Positions 1 through 6,244 of a stretch of 8,384 nucleotides of DNA are shown here, one piece after another; the first letter of the stretch is position 1; each line of letters begins with the position of its first letter. Source of the DNA: Deltaproteobacteria bacterium (GTDB lineage Bacteria > SAR324 > NAC60-12); assembly GCA_002730365.1 (NCBI GenBank), contig PBZZ01000070.1, positions 1-8,384 on the forward strand, read 5' to 3'. The notes beneath the pieces were generated by a model. It was not told the origin of the DNA. It ran no database searches and saw only the letters and a program-made list of their open reading frames with translations. A program made the translations under genes and the position numbers.

Positions 1-1653
1 GAACTCTGGGTTGTCTCCAATTTCTGGGAGGAACCGCGTTGAAGCATTGAAGGCAATCGTAGCGACTTCTAACTCGAGTTCTTCAGCAATCCGCTCCAGC
101 GCGGCTGGCTCACTCTGCAATTCTGTCAACCAACCTGCTCCTCTTTGCTGGGCCAATTCACGAGCGAGCTTCTCTTGAACTTGAGTAGTTGCTACCTCAC
201 GGACTTCCTCAAAAGGTCGAACTTGCGAATCCTGCTTCTCCTGAATCTGGTAAAACACATAGCCTTGGAGAGGGTTACGAGTCCACACCTCATGATCTTT
301 TAGCTGCAACTCATTGGCCTGCTGAGCCAATCCTTGAACGGATCCTAGATTGTCTGGTGTGCTGCTGCTATCCAACCATTCACTCTCCTGAGCAGTTTTC
401 CCATACTGAGAAGCCCAGTCACTAATTGATTTTTCACTAAAAGTTGCCCGAAAGGTATCTCTGGCTTCTTCCAATTCCCGCTGCGCCATTTCCTCTGCCA
501 GGGTTGCCACAATTTCCTCACGGACTTCTTCAATCGGTTGTTGACCTCCTTCACGACGCTCTTCCACTTTGATCAAATGAAGACCAAAGGGGGATTCAAC
601 GATATCGCTCATTTCACCTGGTTGCAGTCCAAAGGCAGCACTTTCGAATGCTGGAACCATCTCGCCTGGCTTGAACCAACCAAGGTCTCCTCCTTTCTCC
701 TTGGTCATATCTTGTGAGACCTCCTTAGCTTCTTCTGCAAAGTCTGCTCCAGCCACAATACGTTCACGGACCTCCTGCAATTGTTGGCGCCGTTCGGCTT
801 TGGCCTCATCATTGGCATCACCGGGCACGCGAAGCAAGATATGCCGAGCACGCACTTCTGGTGGGGTCGTGTACGTTTCAATGTTTCGCTCATAGTAGCG
901 ACGTATAGCTCGTTCACGAACATCTTCTACCTTCGTCAGGTCGTTGATCCCCAAAATAAAGTAGGCCAAACGGTAGCGTGGCAATGTCTGGAATTCATCA
1001 GGATTTTCTTGATAATATTGCTGAGCCTGCTCCTCGATAACACTCACTTCGTCCAGAAAGACCTGAGGCAAGAGCTGCAGTGTTCGCACTTCCAACTTTT
1101 CATTCTGAAGTTGGAATCGTTGCTCCACATCTCTCTCGCTGATGATAATCCCAGTTGTCAGCAACTGCTGTTTTTTCTGGAGGAGCAGGTCTAAACGTAT
1201 AGATTCTTCGTAATCTTCCGTAGGTAGTCGATTTTGACTGAGCAGAGTTTCGTAAGTTTCAAAGTCAAATTGACCATTTTTCTGAAAATATGGTTGCTGA
1301 CGGATGTATTCCTGCACCTCTAGATCTGTTGCACGTAGATTGAGACTCTCGGCCATGTTGAGTAGCAACTGCCGATCGATCAGTTGCTGGAATACCTGCT
1401 GTCGCAAATTTACCTGTTGAGCAATCTGGTCAGCATTTTCTCCCAGCCGCTGACGTAGCGACTCGAGTTGCTGACCATACATGCGCTGGAAGTCCCGTTG
1501 CAGAATCTCCGTTTCATCGACTCGTGCGATCACTTCCTTACGATCGCCAAAAAAAGAGCCCATTCCAAAGGAAATGACAAAGGTGACACTGATGAAACCC
1601 AGCAACAGCTTGAATAGAAAACTGTCGGTGTATTTGCGCAAGTCCTGAATCAT
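1..1653 (-). CDS. ppiD: PpiD/SurA-like inner-membrane peptidyl-prolyl cis-trans isomerase (3' end off window)
   Basis: Periplasmic folding factor of the PpiD type, tethered to the inner membrane, where it would assist folding of exported proteins. Reading from ATG at 1653, 551 codons stay open to the left edge, so the C-terminus is missing; E. coli PpiD is about 620 residues. Residues 1-11 are a short cytoplasmic tail and about 12-35 a single membrane helix. Residues 40-230 are a Gln-rich helical SurA_N-like chaperone region. Residues 265-365 are a parvulin (rotamase) domain with RHILL (H271), SQD (313-315), GGDLGWF (321-327), M332, F336 and FGLHLIKV (H359). After it, residues 400-515 look like a second, degenerate rotamase-like segment, as PpiD proteins have. 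The two His residues typical of active parvulins are kept. No Shine-Dalgarno sequence is seen before the ATG. The gene is divergent from rodA. The family call is secure; PpiD rather than a SurA paralogue rests on the membrane anchor. Confidence 0.9.
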   Translation of the reverse strand, partial: MIQDLRKYTDSFLFKLLLGFISVTFVISFGMGSFFGDRKEVIARVDETEILQRDFQRMYGQQLESLRQRLGENADQIAQQVNLRQQVFQQLIDRQLLLNMAESLNLRATDLEVQEYIRQQPYFQKNGQFDFETYETLLSQNRLPTEDYEESIRLDLLLQKKQQLLTTGIIISERDVEQRFQLQNEKLEVRTLQLLPQVFLDEVSVIEEQAQQYYQENPDEFQTLPRYRLAYFILGINDLTKVEDVRERAIRRYYERNIETYTTPPEVRARHILLRVPGDANDEAKAERRQQLQEVRERIVAGADFAEEAKEVSQDMTKEKGGDLGWFKPGEMVPAFESAAFGLQPGEMSDIVESPFGLHLIKVEERREGGQQPIEEVREEIVATLAEEMAQRELEEARDTFRATFSEKSISDWASQYGKTAQESEWLDSSSTPDNLGSVQGLAQQANELQLKDHEVWTRNPLQGYVFYQIQEKQDSQVRPFEEVREVATTQVQEKLARELAQQRGAGWLTELQSEPAALERIAEELELEVATIAFNASTRFLPEIGDNPEF

Positions 1654-1711
1654 AATTACCGAGAAGTACAGAAGATAGAGTTGGAGCAAAAAACTGAAAA
1701 TTACAGTCAAC

Positions 1712-1734
1712 TTCAGCTTTGTTTGCAAGCTGAA
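1712..1734. repeat. Perfect 8-bp inverted repeat in the ppiD-rodA divergent gap
   Basis: TTCAGCTT (1712-1719) and AAGCTGAA (1727-1734) are exact reverse complements separated by 7 bases. No T-run follows the stem on either strand, so it is not a standard intrinsic terminator. Its place between two divergent genes fits an operator or a hairpin in a 5' leader. An 8-bp palindrome can also occur by chance, and no partner copy is seen elsewhere in the window. Confidence 0.4.
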
Positions 1735-1771
1735 AGCCGGACATAGGCTCTGCTAGCAATCGACTTTCATC

Positions 1772-1800
1772 TTGTTTTCTCCAGATAGCCTTTTTATCGT
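1772..1800 (+). promoter_or_regulatory. Weak sigma70-like promoter candidate for rodA
   Basis: TTGTTT (1772-1777) and TATCGT (1795-1800) are separated by exactly 17 bases. They match the TTGACA and TATAAT consensus at 3 of 6 and 4 of 6 positions. Transcription would start about 10 bases before the ATG at 1819, giving a very short leader. The match is weak and could be chance, but this is the only reasonable pair I see on the plus strand in the gap. Confidence 0.2.
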
Positions 1801-1818
1801 CATTTGATTTTGCAGCCC

Positions 1819-2931
1819 ATGCTGGATCGTCGCCTATTTGCAAACTTCGACTGGGTGCTGTTGAGTATCGTACTCATGCTCTGTGCTGTAGGTATTGTAG
1901 CAATGTACTCTGCTACGATGGGAAACTCACAACTCAGTCGTTTTTTGCCAAGACAAGTCATTTGGATGGGGCTGGGACTGGCACTAGCACTAACAGCAAC
2001 GGTAATAGACTACCGAATCTGGGCACAGTTCGGGCCATTCCTTCATCTTGGTGCGGTCTGTCTACTGATACTGGTACTGTTTATCGGTACAGGTGGGCCT
2101 GGTTCACCAGTAGAGCGTTGGTTACAGGTGGGACCCGTGTTCATGCAACCCTCGGAGTTTGCCAAGTTGACTCTTGTACTCTCCTTGGCGCACTACTTCC
2201 GAGAGGGCCAGCGCATTGGCAGATTAGGCATCAAGGAACTCATCTGGCCCAGTTTGTTGATGCTAGTTCCCTTGCTGCTGATCCTCAGACAGCCCGACCT
2301 AGGCACAGCTCTGTTGCTGCTGATAGTCTTTATGCCGATGATCTTCTTGGCTGGACTGAAGCTGTGGGTACTACTCGCATCCACAGTGCTGGGACTCTGT
2401 TCTTTACCAGTTGCGTGGCATTTCGTGCTCAAGCCCTATCAACAGGAAAGAGTACTGACCTTTCTGGATCCAACCCGTGATCCATTAGGCGCTGGCTATC
2501 ACATCATCCAATCAAAGATTGCCGTCGGTAACGGGGGAGTCTGGGGTCAAGGTATTGGAGGTGGAACTCAGGGACAGCTTAACTTTTTGCCAGCTCACCA
2601 CACAGACTTTATTTTCTCTGTGTTTGCGGAAGAATGGGGCTTTGTAGGAACTCTGACAGTCCTACTACTGTTCATGGCATTGATCTTCTGGTCACTTGGG
2701 CACATCCTCAATACTCAGGATCGGGTCAGTGCGATGCTGACTGTGGGCGTGGTCACGATTTTGACCTCGCATGTACTGATCAATATTGGCATGACCATCG
2801 GCCTCATGCCCGTTGTCGGAGTACCCCTGCCTTTCTTCAGTTATGGCGGCTCGGCAATGCTCTCGCAAATGTTTGGCATCGGCTTACTCCTCAATGTTCG
2901 GATGCGGCGTTTTCGCACCGATGAACTCTGA
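1819..2931 (+). CDS. rodA: RodA, SEDS-family peptidoglycan glycosyltransferase
   Basis: Multi-pass inner-membrane enzyme that polymerises lipid II into glycan strands for cell elongation, normally with a class B penicillin-binding protein and MreB. The 370-residue product is the usual RodA length and has about ten hydrophobic segments. SEDS marks are QPSEFAKL (110-117), the DPTRDPLGAGYH segment and HTDFIF, whose Asp263 corresponds to the catalytic Asp of RodA (Asp262 in E. coli). The conserved C-terminal segment PVVGVPLPFFSYGGS is at 331-345. The HTDFIFSVFAEEWGF sequence and overall length favour RodA over FtsW, which is usually longer. I chose ATG 1819, giving MLDRRLFANFDW, a typical RodA start; an in-frame TTG at 1804 would add five residues. 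Neither has a good Shine-Dalgarno sequence. The partner penicillin-binding protein and mreBCD are not in the window. gltX follows after 23 bases, so co-transcription is likely. Confidence 0.95.
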   Translation: MLDRRLFANFDWVLLSIVLMLCAVGIVAMYSATMGNSQLSRFLPRQVIWMGLGLALALTATVIDYRIWAQFGPFLHLGAVCLLILVLFIGTGGPGSPVERWLQVGPVFMQPSEFAKLTLVLSLAHYFREGQRIGRLGIKELIWPSLLMLVPLLLILRQPDLGTALLLLIVFMPMIFLAGLKLWVLLASTVLGLCSLPVAWHFVLKPYQQERVLTFLDPTRDPLGAGYHIIQSKIAVGNGGVWGQGIGGGTQGQLNFLPAHHTDFIFSVFAEEWGFVGTLTVLLLFMALIFWSLGHILNTQDRVSAMLTVGVVTILTSHVLINIGMTIGLMPVVGVPLPFFSYGGSAMLSQMFGIGLLLNVRMRRFRTDEL

Positions 2932-2954
2932 AAATCTTCATTTTTTTCTTCTGC

Positions 2955-4400
2955 ATGGTTCGACTCCGCTTTGCTCCAAGTCCAACTGGTTACTTACATG
3001 TTGGTGGCCTACGTACTGCGCTCTTCAGTTTTCTCTATGCCCAACAGCAGGGTGGGCGTTTTTTGTTCCGCCTTGAAGATACCGATCAGCAACGACTGGT
3101 GGAGGGATCCGAACAAGACCTTCTGCAAATGCTACAGTGGGCTGGAGTGAATTGTGACGAAGGTCCCAATATTGGAGGTGAGTATGGTCCCTATCGTCAG
3201 TCAGAGCGACTAGCACTCTACCAAGATCATCTACAGATCCTGATGGATTCTGGCCATGCCTACCCTTGCTTCTGCACGCAGGAACGTCTGGACAACCTCA
3301 AGCAGCAGCAGAAAGCCCAAGGTCTGAATCCCAAGTACGATGGGCACTGTCGAGAACTGAAAGCTACAGAAGTACAGCAGCGCCAGGCAGATGGTGAAGC
3401 GTATGTCATTCGGATGCGGATTCCAGACGACGGAGAAAAGATCCTGATTGATGACCTAATTCGTGGGCATGTCAGTATTGACAGCAGCCAACTGGATGAC
3501 CAGGTACTGCTCAAGTCTGATGGATTTCCCACCTACCACCTGGCCTGTGTAGTTGACGATCATCTGATGGAGATCACACACGTAGTTCGTGGGGAGGAGT
3601 GGCTACCTTCCTTCCCCAAACACCTTCTGCTTTATCGCTACTTCGGCTGGGAACCACCGCGTTTTGCACACCTTCCACTGATTCTAAACCCGGATCGTTC
3701 CAAGCTCAGCAAACGACAAGGTGATGTAGCCGTTGAAGATTTCAAGGCTCAGGGCTTCGTTGCTGAGGCACTGGTCAACTTCATTGCTTTGTTGGGATGG
3801 AACACTTCTGATGACCAAGAACTGTTCTCAATGTCTGAATTGATCGAAAAATTCAGCTTCGAACGGGTTGGGAAGTCTGGGGCTGTCTTTGATCGCAACA
3901 AGCTTGACTGGATGAACCAGCAGTATCTGCAGCGTCTGGAGTTGGATGACCTGATGCAACGTCTACAACCTTGGTTGGCCAACTCACCTTATTCGGGGGC
4001 AGATCCAGAATTTCTACGGAGGGCAATTCAGATCATTCAGCCAAGACTAGTTACTTTGCCCGAAGTACTGGACAAACTAGCAATCTTCTTTGAGGATAAG
4101 CCTCAACTTGAACAACCAGAGTTGATCGATTACCTGCACCAACCAACAGCACAAACTGTGTTGAGTGCTTTCCAAACCGCCCTGGTTGACACCAATACTT
4201 GGGATGAAAGCAACTTCAAGCAGTTGGTCAAAGGAATTCAGAAAAGTACCGGGATCAAAGGCAAGGATCTGTGGACTCCGCTGCGCTACGCGATCACATT
4301 GGAAGAACACGGTCCCGATCTCAGCATGATGGCTGCGCTCTTCGGCAAGGAAAAATGTCAACAGCTCATAGAAAATGCGTTAGCTCCCACAACTTCCTGA
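2955..4400 (+). CDS. gltX: Glutamyl-tRNA synthetase
   Basis: Cytoplasmic class I aminoacyl-tRNA synthetase that charges tRNA-Glu with glutamate using ATP. The 481-residue product has the usual bacterial length. The N-terminal APSPTGYLHVGG contains the HIGH-motif equivalent (H15-G18), followed by RFLFRLEDTD (35-44). The KMSKS equivalent is KLSKR (250-254). The catalytic and stem-contact region covers about 1-320, and the helical anticodon-binding region, after WMNQQYL, covers about 320-481. The region where E. coli GluRS binds zinc has C105, C107 and C132, but the position of the fourth ligand (His127 of E. coli) appears to be Glu134; a neighbouring H131 might substitute. The ATG is preceded by a pyrimidine-rich run (2935-2953) and no Shine-Dalgarno sequence. 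The gene lies 23 bases after rodA and its stop overlaps the ribosome-binding site of the next gene. Whether it also charges tRNA-Gln cannot be told from this window. Confidence 0.97.
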   Translation: MVRLRFAPSPTGYLHVGGLRTALFSFLYAQQQGGRFLFRLEDTDQQRLVEGSEQDLLQMLQWAGVNCDEGPNIGGEYGPYRQSERLALYQDHLQILMDSGHAYPCFCTQERLDNLKQQQKAQGLNPKYDGHCRELKATEVQQRQADGEAYVIRMRIPDDGEKILIDDLIRGHVSIDSSQLDDQVLLKSDGFPTYHLACVVDDHLMEITHVVRGEEWLPSFPKHLLLYRYFGWEPPRFAHLPLILNPDRSKLSKRQGDVAVEDFKAQGFVAEALVNFIALLGWNTSDDQELFSMSELIEKFSFERVGKSGAVFDRNKLDWMNQQYLQRLELDDLMQRLQPWLANSPYSGADPEFLRRAIQIIQPRLVTLPEVLDKLAIFFEDKPQLEQPELIDYLHQPTAQTVLSAFQTALVDTNTWDESNFKQLVKGIQKSTGIKGKDLWTPLRYAITLEEHGPDLSMMAALFGKEKCQQLIENALAPTTS

Positions 4401-4402
4401 GG
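4399..4402 (+). promoter_or_regulatory. Shine-Dalgarno GAGG overlapping the gltX stop
   Basis: GAGG at 4399-4402 lies six bases before ATG 4409 and shares bases with the gltX TGA (4398-4400). It fixes the start of the FGE-like gene at 4409 rather than the in-frame TTG at 4406. It also suggests translational coupling to gltX. It is the only clear Shine-Dalgarno sequence among the visible starts of this window. Confidence 0.65.
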
Positions 4403-4408
4403 TAATTG

Positions 4409-6241
4409 ATGCGAAAATTTTTTCTGCTCAGTTGTCTATTCTTCTTCCTGGGGCAAACCTCTTTTGCTCAACCTACAGAAGGGCTTCCCACCGAATGGGA
4501 TGGCTTTCGGGAACGCCTACTAACGCTTGCTCTGGACCCAAGCGTGTTGGCTCCCGTACTGGCTATTGTGCCTGTTCCACCGGCAGGTTCAGAAGAAGTC
4601 ACTGAGATCTCTCGCCAACTGCAGCAACTTCTATTTCTTGGCCTAAGTCCTGATCTTCCTCGCCAGCTCATCCATCCCCCTCAGTTGAAGCGTATTTTAG
4701 ATGATTGGAATGGCAGCTTGCGTCTACAAAGTCGACCATTGACCAATCGTGAGCTTGCTGGTCTTGCTGGTGCCGATTGGCTACTGGAAGGCCTATACAA
4801 CCAGACCCAGGATGGAGTTCAAGTTGATTTAGAATTGCAGGAATTACTGACCAATCGCGTGCTGCTACGCGAACAGTTAACCTGGCCAATCCGTTTATTC
4901 GAAATTCCCCAGACTCCTAAAATAGCTGAAGTCAAGTCACCTGCTGAAAGTACCGAAATCATCTCTCCTTCTGAAGAAAAAAGCGCTTCTGAAACGGAGA
5001 TAGCCACCTCTGAAGGCACTTCCACAATAAGCACAATAAATGAGACAGCAACTGATAGTGAAAGTACAACTACTCTCTCAGCTACTGCGGTGATCCCTAC
5101 AACACCAAGCCTTGCTTCAGTACCAACTGGCGAAGTAAGCGAACAAGAAAGCCTCCCAGATGAACCCACCCAAGTAATTCCTGAACTAGATACTACAGCC
5201 AATACTAGTGATGAAGTAGTTCAACCAGAAGTCTCTCCTACCGTAGATAATCCGGAAGGTATTGGAGAGGAAACCGCAGAATCCCAATCAATCATTGCTG
5301 AGAACGAAGAGGCCAGCACTCCAACGTTAGACCCGATCAACGAGGTTGATGATTTGCAGGACACAGAAACAGGGGCAATGATAGCTCCAGCAACCGCAGA
5401 GATGACACCTGAGGATTCAGTTGAAACAGAAATGACCGTGGAGAATACAGCAGCAGATAACAATAATTTTGATTCTAGTTATACTCAATCATTACCAGAC
5501 ACCTCTGCTGAGCCTGATCCTACTGCAGCACTAGTAATACCCAAGGGTAGCAGTGATCGTCCAGGAATGGCTTTGCTTGAAGGAGGCTCGTTCCAGATGG
5601 GGAATTTGGAAGGAGAAGACGATGAATGGCCAACTCGTCAGATCGAATTAGCACCATTCTATCTGGATGTGCATGAAGTCACGAACGCCGACTACGCTCA
5701 GTGCAGTGAATGTGTGCGTGGATATGGAGGCTTTGACACAACTCTGCCAGGACAACCGGCAGTCTATGTAGATTGGGAAAACAGCGCGCGTTACTGTGCT
5801 TCCATCGGCAAGCGACTTCCTACCGAAGCTGAATGGGAGTATGCCACTCAAGCCGGTAGTGTTATGGAGAACTCCGACTCTGTTCTCGCTGAACTGAGAG
5901 AGCAGGCCTGGTTTGAAATGACCTCGCAAAACCTCCGTTCCGCAGCTGTGGTTGGGCAGCGGCAACCGAACGCTTGGGGCCTCTATGATCTGCAGGGAAA
6001 TGTGATGGAATGGACTGCTGACTGGTATGCTCCCTACGACCAAGCGAAACTACAGAATCCAAAAGGGCCGGAAACACCACTGAATCCAACTTATCCACAG
6101 AAAGTGGCTCGTGGAGGTGCTTGGCAGGGCTTATTTGGGCGGGCCACTGAAGCTGGCTTGCGCAGTAGTCGTCGTTACGGCTTAGCAGCCTGGACTCAGG
6201 CTTTCAACTTGGGATTTCGCTGTGCTGCAGATGCTCTATGA
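4409..6241 (+). CDS. Secreted three-part protein with FGE-sulfatase-like domain lacking the catalytic cysteines
   Basis: The 610-residue product starts with a clear signal peptide (RK, hydrophobic core, then SFA before Q21), so it should be exported. Residues 21-166 form a small domain in which 112-130 and beyond (TNRELAGLAGADWLLEGLY, then alternating strands ending TNRVLLREQLT) resemble the FlgO/CsgG-like module of envelope lipoproteins; this is inference. Residues 172-383 are a disordered acidic linker rich in Ser, Thr, Glu and Pro. Residues 384-610 are an FGE-sulfatase (SUMF1-like) domain: MALLEGGSFQMGN, EVTNADYAQC, GKRLPTEAEWEYA, WGLYDLQGNVMEWTADWY, RGGAW and NLGFRCAAD. The catalytic Cys pair of true formylglycine-generating enzymes (Cys336 and Cys341 in human FGE) aligns with G574 and A579, so sulfatase activation is not expected. 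A binding or structural role in the envelope is more likely. A C432-x-x-C435 pair is also present. The lipobox-like LLSC at residues 6-9 sits too early to be convincing. The gene is probably coupled to gltX. Confidence 0.85.
   Translation: MRKFFLLSCLFFFLGQTSFAQPTEGLPTEWDGFRERLLTLALDPSVLAPVLAIVPVPPAGSEEVTEISRQLQQLLFLGLSPDLPRQLIHPPQLKRILDDWNGSLRLQSRPLTNRELAGLAGADWLLEGLYNQTQDGVQVDLELQELLTNRVLLREQLTWPIRLFEIPQTPKIAEVKSPAESTEIISPSEEKSASETEIATSEGTSTISTINETATDSESTTTLSATAVIPTTPSLASVPTGEVSEQESLPDEPTQVIPELDTTANTSDEVVQPEVSPTVDNPEGIGEETAESQSIIAENEEASTPTLDPINEVDDLQDTETGAMIAPATAEMTPEDSVETEMTVENTAADNNNFDSSYTQSLPDTSAEPDPTAALVIPKGSSDRPGMALLEGGSFQMGNLEGEDDEWPTRQIELAPFYLDVHEVTNADYAQCSECVRGYGGFDTTLPGQPAVYVDWENSARYCASIGKRLPTEAEWEYATQAGSVMENSDSVLAELREQAWFEMTSQNLRSAAVVGQRQPNAWGLYDLQGNVMEWTADWYAPYDQAKLQNPKGPETPLNPTYPQKVARGGAWQGLFGRATEAGLRSSRRYGLAAWTQAFNLGFRCAADAL
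4922..5557 (+). other. Low-complexity acidic Ser/Thr/Glu linker inside the FGE-like gene
   Basis: This stretch encodes residues 172-383 of the FGE-like protein. It is dominated by Ser, Thr, Glu, Asp, Pro and Ala. It has no Arg, Cys or Trp, only one Phe and one Tyr, and just three Lys. Such composition fits a disordered, strongly negative spacer between the N-terminal module and the FGE-like domain. No exact repeat unit is apparent. The reading frame stays open throughout, so it is coding. Confidence 0.85.
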
Positions 6242-6244
6242 TCA
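6239..6244. other. Abutting convergent stop codons (TGATCA)
   Basis: The TGA of the plus-strand FGE-like gene (6239-6241) is followed directly by TCA, the complement of the ftsY TGA (6242-6244). There is no intergenic base. Any terminator for either gene must therefore lie inside the other's coding sequence, and the two transcripts must overlap at their 3' ends. Confidence 0.9.

Noticed and set aside
781..1194. 137-residue plus-strand open frame with hydrophobic stretches
   Set aside because: It lies wholly inside the ppiD-like gene, which gives a continuous, recognisable 551-residue protein on the minus strand.
1705..1710. TTGACT on the minus strand as a -35 box for ppiD
   Set aside because: No acceptable -10 sequence is found 16-18 bases downstream; the region there reads GCTCCAA.
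1962..2480. 172-residue plus-strand frame overlapping rodA
   Set aside because: RodA in the other frame shows all SEDS motifs from start to end; the overlapping product has no membrane pattern or known motif.
2935..2953. T-rich run between rodA and gltX as a terminator
   Set aside because: No stable stem precedes the T-run, and the tight gap to gltX argues for co-transcription.
4424..4435. LLSC near the N-terminus of the FGE-like protein as a lipobox
   Set aside because: The Cys is residue 9, leaving too short a hydrophobic core; the hydrophobic run continues past it to a good signal peptidase I site at SFA before Q21.
4819..5202. 127-residue minus-strand open frame rich in Ser and Val, and a similar one at 5221-5463
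   Set aside because: They are antisense to the acidic linker of the FGE-like gene; its Ser/Thr/Glu codons read backwards give long stop-free stretches with no domain signature.
6187..6202. AGCCTG/CAGGCT inverted repeat (6-bp stem, 4-base loop) near the end of the FGE-like gene as a terminator
   Set aside because: The stem is short, no T-run follows on either strand, and it lies within conserved coding sequence of the domain.
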